A stretch of 19,711 nucleotides of DNA from the NCBI GenBank assembly GCA_005877185.1, contig VBPQ01000060.1, positions 1 to 19,711 of the forward strand, given 5' to 3'. The stretch comes from Nitrososphaerota archaeon (GTDB lineage Archaea > Thermoproteota > Nitrososphaeria > Nitrososphaerales > Gagatemarchaeaceae). Of this stretch, positions 1-6,396 are shown piece after piece (positions within the stretch are counted from its first letter, which is position 1; the number at the start of each line of letters is the position of its first letter). Made by a program: the position numbers and the translations under genes. The notes under the pieces were generated by a model that was not told where the DNA came from, did not search any database, and saw only the letters and a program-made list of their open reading frames with translations.

Positions 1-62
1 GCCCGAATTTGGATCAAGGCATCTTAGATTGGGCATCGATAAGAGATTGGAGGTAGGTCAGC

Positions 63-938
63 TCAATCGTTCTGTGGTCTTGCGGTGACGACAACCCTTC
101 CAACTCCAATGAACTTCTGCTTCACCTCGCTCTCAATATTGATTCTAACTCTATCGAGCTGGTCAACCGTCATTGAGCCCTCTACCTCAAGATGGATTTC
201 ACTCTGTATGTAGGGGCCTGCAGCCCTGAGCAGAATGTCATCGACTCTAACCCCTGGTCTACCTTCAACGATTTTCCTGATCTCTTCTACAAGCTCAGGG
301 TTGTGGTAGGCATCAAGCAAGACAAGAGATGATTCCTTGATTACAATATAGGAAACAAAGAGGATGAAGATTGCAACGGCCATCCCACCGACCGCATCCA
401 TTTGGTGGAAGCCAAGATAAGAGGTCAAGACTGTGAAGAAGACCAGGAAGGAGGCTGAGCCATCTTTTACGGCGTTGTTCGCATCGAGCCTGAGAGACAC
501 TATGTTGTATTTTCTCGCTATCTTCCTCATCTGAAAGGCCCTGTACAGGGAAATGATCCCTGCTGTCAGCAACACAGCCAATGCGAGGGCGGGAAGGTTG
601 AGGGGTTTAGGATTGAGGAAAGCCTGATAGGATCGATAGAAGATAGCTCCTGCAATCCCTATTAGCGCTATTGCTCCCACGAACGCCACAAAGCTCTCGA
701 TCTTGTAGTAGCCAAAGTGAAACCTCTCGTCAGGTGTCCTCCGAGATATCTTTAGGCCAAGCCACACCAGGAATGAGACCAGAGCATCGGACATCGAGTC
801 TATTCCATCCGCGGTGAGGCCGATGCTGCCGGTTAACCCGCCTGCTGCGATTTCGATAATCCCGAGCATCGCTAGAGTCCACGAAGATAGGTAGGCTAGT
901 CTCTCCCCTTGGAGATAGCCCTTCGAACCCTCGGCCAA
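63..938 (-). CDS. Cation diffusion facilitator (CDF) family metal exporter
   Basis: A 291-residue CDF protein, expected to move a divalent metal out of the cytoplasm in exchange for protons. About six TM segments span residues 15-205, followed by a cytoplasmic ferredoxin-like dimerisation domain (about 210-290). The TM2 half of the transport site reads A43-D44-G-I-D47-SMS-D51, so the usual HxxxD/DxxxD position is D47/D51. The TM5 half reads D152-A-N-N155-AVK-D159: the usual His is Asn. The start is TTG at 938. An in-frame TAA lies only 12 nt upstream, and the next Met (residue 24) would cut into TM1, so TTG is the best choice. A good TATA box lies about 125 nt upstream, implying a leader of roughly 100 nt. 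Metal specificity (Mn, Fe, Co, Zn) cannot be fixed from sequence. The copper operon upstream on the same strand suggests a metal-homeostasis neighbourhood. Confidence 0.93.
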   Translation of the reverse strand: MAEGSKGYLQGERLAYLSSWTLAMLGIIEIAAGGLTGSIGLTADGIDSMSDALVSFLVWLGLKISRRTPDERFHFGYYKIESFVAFVGAIALIGIAGAIFYRSYQAFLNPKPLNLPALALAVLLTAGIISLYRAFQMRKIARKYNIVSLRLDANNAVKDGSASFLVFFTVLTSYLGFHQMDAVGGMAVAIFILFVSYIVIKESSLVLLDAYHNPELVEEIRKIVEGRPGVRVDDILLRAAGPYIQSEIHLEVEGSMTVDQLDRVRINIESEVKQKFIGVGRVVVTARPQND

Positions 939-1062
939 GTTGGTGCCTTACCGAGGTCGCACGGCTACCTTCATAGACTCTTTCTCTACCTGGTTGCTCA
1001 CCAGATTCGTCCTCGGTTTTCTCATCAAAGTGGGTCGAGCATCGGGTCTTCACGGATCATTA

Positions 1063-1072
1063 CGTTTTATAG
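1063..1072 (-). promoter_or_regulatory. TATA box upstream of the CDF gene
   Basis: On the minus strand this reads CTATAAAACG, a strong archaeal TATA-like element. It lies between the tRNA 3' fragment and the CDF gene. A start site about 25 nt downstream (near 1040) would give the CDF transcript a leader of about 100 nt. Confidence 0.5.
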
Positions 1073-1079
1073 CGTCAAG

Positions 1080-1120
1080 GCGGCCCGGTGGGATTCGAAC
1101 CCACGACAGCTGGCTTCGGA
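1080..1120 (-). pseudogene. Isolated 3' half of a tRNA (att-site remnant or split-tRNA half)
   Basis: On the minus strand there is a perfect T-arm, GTGGG-TTCGAAT-CCCAC (1088-1104), followed by an acceptor 3' strand CGGGCCG (1081-1087). Before it come a short variable region and CCAG, preceded by CTCCGAA, which is a canonical anticodon loop for Arg(CCG). No matching 5' half (D-arm, or CGGCCCG acceptor strand) exists in the flanking DNA: the cupredoxin gene ends only about 30 nt upstream. If the last base is read as discriminator C73, tRNA-His is the alternative identity. The fragment runs from anticodon to 3' end, the segment usually duplicated when an element integrates into a tRNA gene. A trans-split 3' half is possible but no promoter is visible just upstream. 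Confidence 0.6.
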
Positions 1121-1150
1121 GGCATACACCTGGTGTCTCTGGGCAAATTG

Positions 1151-1531
1151 TCATTCCACAACGACAACCTCCCCTCTCATCCACGGATGAATGCTGCACT
1201 GATAGCTGTATGTCCCAATCTCACTGAAGGTGAAGGAGAATTTTCCATGGGGCTGGATTAGCTGCGAGGCAAAAAGACCGTTGGAGCCAGAGACTGTGTG
1301 CGCGGTAATCGCGTCGCCATTAATCCAGTTCACGGTCGTACCTCTCTTCACCTCTATCCGGGTCGGAGAAAATGAGTACGCCGGCACATTAATGCCGTCA
1401 TAGTCGACAGTCCCGGCCGCCCCCTCTATGTTCACGGTCATGGCGATCTGACTCAAGATCGTGTAGGTTGCCGCGGCGGCCACCACCACGCCTACAAGCA
1501 CAGTAAAAGAGACTACGTTTCTCCTCTTCAT
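1151..1531 (-). CDS. Membrane-anchored plastocyanin-like blue copper protein
   Basis: A 126-residue cupredoxin. An N-terminal hydrophobic segment (about 6-29) acts as signal or anchor, so the copper domain (about 40-126) lies outside the membrane. Type 1 copper ligands are visible: H78 in the AITAHTV strand, then C112, H115 and M118 in CSIHPWM near the C-terminus, the usual His-Cys-His-Met set. It probably carries electrons between membrane or extracytoplasmic redox proteins. It is the last gene of the operon with the multicopper oxidase and the ZIP-like protein, 10 nt behind the latter, which makes it a plausible redox partner of the oxidase. ATG start at 1531. Its stop lies next to the tRNA 3' fragment. 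Confidence 0.9.
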   Translation of the reverse strand: MKRRNVVSFTVLVGVVVAAAATYTILSQIAMTVNIEGAAGTVDYDGINVPAYSFSPTRIEVKRGTTVNWINGDAITAHTVSGSNGLFASQLIQPHGKFSFTFSEIGTYSYQCSIHPWMRGEVVVVE

Positions 1532-1541
1532 CCTATCTTAC

Positions 1542-2666
1542 CTATGCCGTAACGAGAAGGCTGGTGGAGTACATCGCTAACATCCCCAGTGTAAGCCCCA
1601 AGAAGACCCTCAGGTCTCCGAATATGGAAAGAACACCCCTGGAGTCAGCCATGTAGCGAAGGACCTCGAAGACAACTTGGAAGATTGCACCGGCGCCTAT
1701 TGCCAGAAAGAGAGACGCCCAGAGGTTTGAAAAGCTAAAACCGCCCAACAGCGCTCCTGGAATCGTCGGAGCCCCAGCAATCAGCCCAACCGCTAAGATG
1801 TGCTTTAGAGACGTCTTCTCCGAGGAGAGTGGCGACACTATGGCTATTCCTTCCGTAGTGTTGTGTGTCATGAAACCTATTATGAGGAAGGCCCCAAGGG
1901 CAATTTCACCTACCGCGTAGGCGGCTCCCACCGCTAGCCCCTCGCCGAGGTTGTGCAGGCCGATTCCCAGAGAGATGAGATAAGCTAGGGCGAGCCCCCG
2001 ACGCGCAACTCCGCTCTTCGATGAAATAGCAGACCCTCCTATTGTCATGAGGCTGATGAAGCTTGCCAAGAGGCCGAAGACCACCAAGAGAGTAACGTTA
2101 AACCCGGCGGGAGCCTCGGCTGACATCATCAGCGCTTCCTTGATTGAATCTACCCCAAGCAGAACCAGCAGGCCTACTGTAAAGCTTAGGAAGAAATCAT
2201 ACCACCTCGCGCTCAGAGACTTGAGGATAGGATACCATCCTAATCCCAAGAAAACCGGCAGGAGACCGATATAGATGCCTATCAGCACAAAGACGTAGAG
2301 TAGTTGGAGGCTGAACTCCGGGGTAAGAATTGCGACAGCAATCTCGCCTTCGAATTTTATGCCGTTGGAGGTGATAACCGAGATCTTTACCGGCTCTAGC
2401 TCTATCCAAGGGTATTGTACGCTTAGGGTTGCCTTGCCCAGCCTCGGAATTACGTTGCTCGGAGACACCGTCCCACCCCAAATCGCATCGTTAACTTGAA
2501 GCTGTGCTATCTCTACATCGGTGGCACCGCTATTCACAAGGTTGGCGATAATTTCGCCCGGCCGGAGTGATATCCTCTCTATGTCGACTCTCTCAACTGG
2601 AATTGACGAAACCGGAACTTGGAGCAAGACTCCTGATTCGAAGGAGTAAATCAGGAGGGCAAGCAC
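1542..2666 (-). CDS. ZIP-family metal transporter with N-terminal extracytoplasmic domain
   Basis: A 374-residue protein. After a short hydrophobic N-terminus, residues 20-110 form a beta-rich region without recognisable motifs, probably outside the membrane. From about 120 on there are eight or so TM segments of the ZIP type. Both ZIP metal-site helices are intact: H238-N239-x-x-E242-G243 and H268-N269-x-x-E272-G273. The family imports Zn, Fe or other divalent metals. Between an oxidase and a copper protein, this one may serve metal supply for them. The GTG at 2666 is the first canonical start. The reading frame stays open 17 codons further upstream and would give a more complete signal anchor, but holds no ATG, GTG or TTG there, so the true N-terminus is uncertain. 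It follows the oxidase gene by 64 nt. Confidence 0.88.
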   Translation of the reverse strand: MLALLIYSFESGVLLQVPVSSIPVERVDIERISLRPGEIIANLVNSGATDVEIAQLQVNDAIWGGTVSPSNVIPRLGKATLSVQYPWIELEPVKISVITSNGIKFEGEIAVAILTPEFSLQLLYVFVLIGIYIGLLPVFLGLGWYPILKSLSARWYDFFLSFTVGLLVLLGVDSIKEALMMSAEAPAGFNVTLLVVFGLLASFISLMTIGGSAISSKSGVARRGLALAYLISLGIGLHNLGEGLAVGAAYAVGEIALGAFLIIGFMTHNTTEGIAIVSPLSSEKTSLKHILAVGLIAGAPTIPGALLGGFSFSNLWASLFLAIGAGAIFQVVFEVLRYMADSRGVLSIFGDLRVFLGLTLGMLAMYSTSLLVTA

Positions 2667-2730
2667 TGCTATCGGAAGAGTTGCTCCGACCGTCCGAGTG
2701 AGTTTTGATAAAGGAATTCACCACGGGCAC

Positions 2731-3750
2731 TCATTCGCTGACTTCTATTATCCCCGTCCATCCCAGCTCAGCGAATTCGCTCTGGTGCGCGTGGAAGAGA
2801 TATCTTCCCGGATACTTGTATGAGAACTCGAGTATGCCCCTCTGGCCCTGACAGAGCATCACGGTATCGGTGTACTCGGTGGGTGTTAGGATTGTCCCGT
2901 TGGGATAGTACCAGAACATGTTCGCGTGCAGGTGCAGGGAATTTATCTTGTCGAATTCAGTCATGTTAACAAGATAGACTCTGACCGGTTCATTGACCTT
3001 GATTTGTATCGGGTAGTCTGTGTAATAGTTGGCTATACCATTTACCGTGTAGAATTCGTTCTCTCCATCGAAATCGACGTCAAAGCCGTTCATCAGCATT
3101 ACCATCTCCCTCGCGGCCTGGCGAGCCGTCTTCGGGTCCACTATCAAAGTGCCGTAGAGTCCTTTGCTTATGTGCTTGGTCAGGGGCATGATATGGCAGT
3201 GGTAAGGGAAGACGCCGAAGGGCTGGGCTGTGAACTCGTAAACGTATTCTTGGCCTGGTTCCACGGTCTCAAAGACGCCGTCCATCCTTGCAGGATGTAT
3301 TCCATGAAGATGGATCGTGTGTGGATGCGCATCACCGTTGCGGAATCTTATCCGTACAGTCTCGCCTTCAATGCACCTGAGTGTCGGGCCAGGAACCGTG
3401 CCGTTCAGCGTCCAGGCGGGAAATTTCACGCCAGAGGCCACCTCTATGAGACTCGGATACGAAACTAGGTTGAACTCCCTGACGCTCTCACCATTTTCGA
3501 GTGTGACGAATTTACCTTGCTCAAAATTTGTCAGGAAGCTCGTAGGGTCTATGACGTGGGGCGCCTGAGATTGCGGCGCCTTGACTCCCGCTGCGTGGCC
3601 CGCATGAAGGCCGTGTGCCGGAGTAGAACCGATAGGAGTAGACGATTCGGCCCGCACCGTTTGATTCCCGAAAATCCCTATTGCCGCCAGCCCGGTCGTC
3701 ATTCCCGTGACCCCCGCTATCTTGAGGAAATCACGCCTGCTCTTTTTCAT
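2731..3750 (-). CDS. Tat-exported two-domain multicopper oxidase
   Basis: A 339-residue multicopper oxidase that should couple one-electron oxidation of a substrate (possibly Cu(I), Fe(II) or an organic/nitrogen compound) to O2 reduction outside the membrane. A classic twin-arginine signal (SRRDFLK, residues 4-10, then a hydrophobic stretch) indicates folded export. A His-rich segment lies at 46-54. Copper motifs: H147-x-H149-G, H184-C185-H186 with H193, then H273-x-H275 and H320-x-H322, supplying the T2/T3 cluster. Only domain 1 has the type 1 Cys (C185); the equivalent in domain 2 is Ala321. The axial T1 position appears to be L198 (GLYG) where two-domain enzymes often have Met, suggesting a raised potential. 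It is the first gene of the operon with the ZIP and cupredoxin genes. ATG start, with a TATA box about 25 nt upstream, so probably near-leaderless. A NirK nitrite reductase is less likely from the motifs. Confidence 0.92.
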   Translation of the reverse strand: MKKSRRDFLKIAGVTGMTTGLAAIGIFGNQTVRAESSTPIGSTPAHGLHAGHAAGVKAPQSQAPHVIDPTSFLTNFEQGKFVTLENGESVREFNLVSYPSLIEVASGVKFPAWTLNGTVPGPTLRCIEGETVRIRFRNGDAHPHTIHLHGIHPARMDGVFETVEPGQEYVYEFTAQPFGVFPYHCHIMPLTKHISKGLYGTLIVDPKTARQAAREMVMLMNGFDVDFDGENEFYTVNGIANYYTDYPIQIKVNEPVRVYLVNMTEFDKINSLHLHANMFWYYPNGTILTPTEYTDTVMLCQGQRGILEFSYKYPGRYLFHAHQSEFAELGWTGIIEVSE

Positions 3751-3773
3751 GCGCCATCCCAGAAGTTAGACTA

Positions 3774-3786
3774 CTATAAATATTTT
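3774..3786 (-). promoter_or_regulatory. TATA box of the multicopper oxidase operon
   Basis: On the minus strand this reads AAAATATTTATAG, an AT-rich archaeal promoter core centred about 30 nt upstream of the oxidase ATG. This spacing fits a leaderless or very short-leader transcript for the three-gene copper operon. Confidence 0.6.
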
Positions 3787-3799
3787 AGATGACTCTAAA
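3784..3799. promoter_or_regulatory. Perfect 16-bp inverted repeat, candidate metal-repressor operator
   Basis: TTTAGA-TGAC-TCTAAA is a perfect dyad of 6-bp arms with a 4-bp spacer. It overlaps the upstream (BRE) edge of the operon's TATA box. A dimeric regulator bound here would block TBP/TFB. Its shape resembles DtxR/MntR-type boxes (TTTAGG...CCTAAA). Assignment to that family is inference. Confidence 0.45.
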
Positions 3800-3999
3800 C
3801 CGTGGCGGCTTGTGTTGATGATAACGTTGGATTAGCATATGCTACGTCTTGTGTCAGGGGAATCCAGCAACACTTATTGTGGGAGGCAATCCCCAAAAAA
3901 TCACGACACTAAAGCGGAAGACGGTAGGAAGAATGATGTCCATCATTGGCCTGATCCCCTATTCTATCTACTCGTAACAATAATCACGGGAGACCCGCC
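3800..3999. other. Intergenic stretch without convincing genes
   Basis: Short open stretches are present on the plus strand but none has a good start, ribosome binding site or recognisable product. It separates the copper operon from the small CxxC membrane ORF. Confidence 0.4.
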
Positions 4000-4005
4000 G
4001 TGTTG

Positions 4006-4149
4006 ATGGGGGGCTACAGATATTGTCAGTCTTGCTATCACTACTCCATCCTCGATGCTCCGAGCTACCTTTGGGTGGCCCTAGCAGGTAACGCGATTCT
4101 CATCTATGCGGGCGAGCTCATCGCGGTCCGTAAGCCCGTAACCAAGTAA
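4006..4149 (+). CDS. Small membrane protein with N-terminal CxxC
   Basis: A 47-residue ORF. The N-terminus contains YCQSC, a half zinc-ribbon-like CxxC. A hydrophobic helix follows (about residues 20-39, from SYLWVALAG), then a basic tail ending KPVTK. The composition (Cys pair, one clean TM helix, positive-inside tail) looks like a real small membrane protein rather than chance. ATG at 4006 is used. GTG at 4000 and TTG at 4003 are in frame just before it, and a GGGAG at 3988-3992 is better spaced for the GTG. Function unknown. It has no obvious partner and may be a remnant of a larger zinc-ribbon membrane protein. Confidence 0.4.
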   Translation: MGGYRYCQSCYHYSILDAPSYLWVALAGNAILIYAGELIAVRKPVTK

Positions 4150-4365
4150 CAAATAGGCGCGTGTTTACGTTCCGACGCTTGGTGTCCGTGCGACTGTCCA
4201 CGAGTCATACCGCAATAGTTGCTACGTTCGATCCGAATGTCTTGCCCACGGAATGTCTGACGAATCCTCAATCAGGGTGCCATCTCGGACTGATTCTCTA
4301 AAGATTTGGGAAGCATCTGGGAAATCCAGTAAATACTTCCCGACGCAGGGAGGGATGACGCAAAC
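4150..4365. other. Intergenic leader region of the secreted protein
   Basis: No gene is seen. Near its right end lie a weak AT-rich element (GTAAATAC, about 4329-4336) and GGGAGGG (4348-4354), a good Shine-Dalgarno match about 11 nt before the ATG at 4366. Confidence 0.4.
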
Positions 4366-5037
4366 ATGAAGACGAGAACAGCTCAGATAGCGACGATAGC
4401 GACAATCAGCGCAGCGGCCACCCTGGCCGTGGCCATGTTCACCTATCCAGCCTTACTATCAGCGATATCCGCGACCCCATCGAACAGCACTCAATCCCTG
4501 GCAGCTGCGTTCGCCCCACTGGCGGCAGCAGCCACCTCGACAGCGACCGCGGCGACTACCCAGTCGAGCCATCAATGGGAGGGCTTTGGGGGCTATCCAG
4601 GTGCGTTTCCGGACAGGGAAAGAGGTGGGGGGGTTCAATTCCAGAGCCCCGTCAGCCTATCTGTAGGACAGACGATTACCATCACGAGCACTCAGGGTAG
4701 ATTCTTTGAGTACGCAACCCCAAGCAAAAATGGAACCGCTTCTGCAACACTGACATTCACCGTCACGGGCAAACTCGCAAGAGGATACACACTATCTCTG
4801 ACAAGCGGAACCATCGTAGTCGACGGGACGACGTACACGGTCTCCTCGGGCTCAGCTGAGATGGGACCCTTCGCGAATGCCATGATCGGACAGGGAACGA
4901 CGACCCCGACGGGCCAGTTCCTATTCCAAGCCCGGGCTCATGGTAGCTTCGCCGGCACCTCAGGCTCAGTGTCGCTAGACTTCACGAATGGAACAACCGA
5001 GTATGCAGTACTCCTCGCAGGCACCGTCAAGAGCTGA
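4366..5037 (+). CDS. Secreted protein of unknown function, Ala/Thr/Ser-rich
   Basis: A 223-residue protein not assigned to a family. Residues 1-35 form a Sec-type signal or anchor (basic start, long hydrophobic Ala/Ile/Leu stretch). Residues 36-68 are low-complexity Ala/Thr/Ser linker. From about 90 to the end there is a Gly/Thr/Ser-rich beta-type region with alternating hydrophobic residues, as in extracellular or surface-layer-associated beta-sandwich domains. Several NxT/NxS sequons suggest an N-glycosylated exoprotein. There are no Cys and no catalytic motif that I recognise. ATG start with a strong Shine-Dalgarno upstream. The gene stands alone, followed by a poly-T terminator. The role could be cell-surface or matrix related, which is only an inference from export and composition. 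Confidence 0.75.
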   Translation: MKTRTAQIATIATISAAATLAVAMFTYPALLSAISATPSNSTQSLAAAFAPLAAAATSTATAATTQSSHQWEGFGGYPGAFPDRERGGGVQFQSPVSLSVGQTITITSTQGRFFEYATPSKNGTASATLTFTVTGKLARGYTLSLTSGTIVVDGTTYTVSSGSAEMGPFANAMIGQGTTTPTGQFLFQARAHGSFAGTSGSVSLDFTNGTTEYAVLLAGTVKS

Positions 5038-5052
5038 TCTTGCACCACTCGG

Positions 5053-5069
5053 TTTCCTTTTTTTCTTCC
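5053..5069 (+). terminator. Poly-pyrimidine/T terminator of the secreted-protein gene
   Basis: TTTCCTTTTTTTCTTCC lies about 16 nt after the TGA of the secreted-protein gene. T-rich tracts without a needed hairpin are the usual archaeal intrinsic terminators. Confidence 0.55.
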
Positions 5070-5245
5070 AAAATCTAGAGGCCGCACAGCCTATTGTTGT
5101 GAGGATAACATATTTACTTATTGATTCGGTGCGTGCGTGCAAATTGCGAATGAAAATATTCAATGCTCTCACAGAGACCTTATCGCTAACTCGAATACGC
5201 TCTTCCTGCTCGGAAGTCTTTTAGCTGAGGATCACAGAGAATTGA

Positions 5246-5438
5246 CTAGACGCGTTCTGGCAACTCGTTCTTGAAAGAATCGTTCACAAGGAAAAGAAAC
5301 AAAAGAAGTCCAGAATACGAAAGGATAAAGCCGAGCAAGTCAAAGTAAAATCAAGTCTGGAGACAGCCATATCATTGGAATACCTGCGAGGACGAAAAGT
5401 CCGGCAAGAACCGATAGTTCGAAACGGTGTTTAGCCAC
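5246..5438 (-). pseudogene. Small membrane protein, apparently frameshifted
   Basis: A GTG at 5438 has a good Shine-Dalgarno (GGAGGGTC) about 9 nt upstream. It starts a 32-residue ORF (to 5340) with one hydrophobic helix (LSVLAGLFVLAGIPMIW). Past the stop the other frames continue in membrane-like style: first LLGFILSYSGLLLF, then FLFLVNDSF followed by a charged end ELPERV and a TAG at 5246. A single 64-codon gene for a two-TM protein, broken by one or two indels, explains this better than chance. Alternatively only the 32-residue peptide is real. No family recognised. Confidence 0.35.
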
Positions 5439-5595
5439 TTGACATGACCCTCCTGTAGCCAGACAACCTAGCAGCAACCTTGTTCGCAATAAGTCATTTC
5501 TTACTCTATCTCTCCTTTATCAGGATAGCATGTACTGGTTAGTCACCCTCCTTACGATACTCCCTTTCCAGTCGTACCTGCGTGCAAAAAGTCGG
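5439..5595. other. Short non-coding gap
   Basis: No ORF, RNA gene or repeat is convincing here. It lies between the decayed membrane gene and the stop of the zinc-ribbon gene. Confidence 0.3.
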
Positions 5596-5775
5596 TCAGT
5601 ACCCTATCTCTGAGCTCGGTCTGAGGTGCCTCATCGACTTCACTCTGCCGCACCGCTTGCACTTGTAGACGCCCCTCCCTCTCGGGTTATAGTCCCTGGT
5701 GTCCACTACTGCCTCATGCTCCGTTCGCATCATGCACCTCTCACACCAACGGTATTCCGCCGTCTTCTGGCTCAC
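5596..5775 (-). CDS. Small two-CxxC zinc-ribbon protein
   Basis: A 59-residue protein with WCERC (C11, C14) and YKCKRC (C39, C42). This is a classic zinc-ribbon pair separated by 24 residues, rich in Arg/Lys, ending in a TGA at 5596. Such small ribbons usually bind nucleic acid or act as partners of transcription or translation proteins; the exact function is unknown. GTG at 5775 is the chosen start because it follows an in-frame open stretch without ATG and puts the first Cys pair near the N-terminus. It is divergent from the DUF131 pair, and the A/T-rich stretch at 5811-5820 may serve both. A longer plus-strand ORF over the same bases has no protein-like features and is rejected. Confidence 0.6.
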   Translation of the reverse strand: MSQKTAEYRWCERCMMRTEHEAVVDTRDYNPRGRGVYKCKRCGRVKSMRHLRPSSEIGY

Positions 5776-5807
5776 TTCGATAAGGGTGCGAACACACGAC
5801 CAACTGA

Positions 5808-5821
5808 AGTAAAAGTTTTAT
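5808..5821. promoter_or_regulatory. Divergent promoter core (zinc ribbon / DUF131 pair)
   Basis: AAGTAAAAGTTTTA offers TATA-like sequence on both strands. On the plus strand it is about 25-30 nt before the GTG at 5845. On the minus strand it is about 35-40 nt before the GTG at 5775. Confidence 0.4.
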
Positions 5822-5844
5822 CGTTGAGAAAGCGATTGTCCTTC

Positions 5845-6090
5845 GTGTTCGACCTAGTAGCCCTGGGAATACTCTTCGTCCTCGCGGGGTTCGCCGTCAT
5901 CTTCGTTGCGATGATCCTCTCCGTCTCCTCAAAGCCCAGCACCGAGAGCAAAGTCAGGGGCGGGGGAGTGGTGATGATAGGCCCGATTCCCCTGGTCTTT
6001 GGCTCGGATATGAAATGGGCAAGCGTGGCGATTGTTCTGGCCCTCGCCTTGATTCTCGTGACCCTCGTGGTCAACCTGTACGTGATCTGA
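5845..6090 (+). CDS. DUF131 (TIGR00304-like) small membrane protein, copy 1
   Basis: About 81 residues with two TM helices (VALGILFVLAGFAVIF near the start and the C-terminal VAIVLALALILVTLVV). They flank a conserved GGGVVMIGPIPLVFGSD loop, the hallmark of archaeal DUF131/TIGR00304 proteins. Function is unknown; they are small integral membrane proteins widespread in archaea. The frame is open far upstream (to 5626) but that part overlaps the zinc-ribbon gene and is not membrane-like. Starts at TTG 5824, TTG 5836 or GTG 5845 are possible. GTG 5845 fits both family length and the TATA spacing. The second DUF131 gene starts 2 nt after its stop, so the two are co-translated. Confidence 0.7.
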   Translation: MFDLVALGILFVLAGFAVIFVAMILSVSSKPSTESKVRGGGVVMIGPIPLVFGSDMKWASVAIVLALALILVTLVVNLYVI

Positions 6091-6092
6091 GA

Positions 6093-6368
6093 TTGATTCA
6101 ACCGAGGTTGTACGCCGTCGGGGTCGTTCTCCTATTCCTCGGCTTCGCGATGATTGTATTGGGTTCCTTCACTGGGAGCAGCGCCACTGTGGGAGGCTTC
6201 GTGCTCATCGGACCGGTACCCATAGTATTCGGAAGCGGGAGGGATGCCGGATTGCTTGCGATTCTTTCCGTGGCCGCCGGCCTTATCATGATAGCAATGG
6301 TCTACCTGACGCTCCGTCAGGCCAGGGGCCTGAGGAGGCCAGAGCCACCAGAAGGAAGCAATGCATAA
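6093..6368 (+). CDS. DUF131 (TIGR00304-like) small membrane protein, copy 2
   Basis: A 91-residue paralogue of the preceding gene: TM1 (VGVVLLFLGFAMIVLG), the conserved GGFVLIGPVPIVFGSG loop, TM2 (LLAILSVAAGLIMIAMVYL), then a charged Arg/Pro/Glu tail. The TTG at 6093 is chosen because GTGATC (6082-6087, inside the end of copy 1) is a good anti-16S match 5 nt before it; the frame's earlier ATG at 6015 lies inside copy 1. Together the two look like a tandem duplication that may form a heteromer. No function is known for the family. Confidence 0.7.
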   Translation: MIQPRLYAVGVVLLFLGFAMIVLGSFTGSSATVGGFVLIGPVPIVFGSGRDAGLLAILSVAAGLIMIAMVYLTLRQARGLRRPEPPEGSNA

Positions 6369-6371
6369 ATA
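6364..6371 (+). promoter_or_regulatory. TATA-like box of the Fe-S carrier gene
   Basis: CATAAATA lies about 30 nt before the ATG at 6397, overlapping the stop of the upstream DUF131 gene. The spacing suits a leaderless transcript and supports ATG 6397 over TTG 6385. Confidence 0.4.
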
Positions 6372-6396
6372 GGATGAGGAGACATTGACCTCAAGT

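Noticed and set aside
730..1053. 107-codon minus-strand ORF overlapping the start of the CDF gene
   Set aside because: It overlaps the CDF gene over more than 200 nt in another frame and has Arg/Ser-rich, out-of-frame composition.
5626..5844. N-terminal 73 codons of the long ORF leading into DUF131 copy 1
   Set aside because: They overlap the antisense zinc-ribbon gene, are not membrane-like, and lie upstream of the likely promoter.
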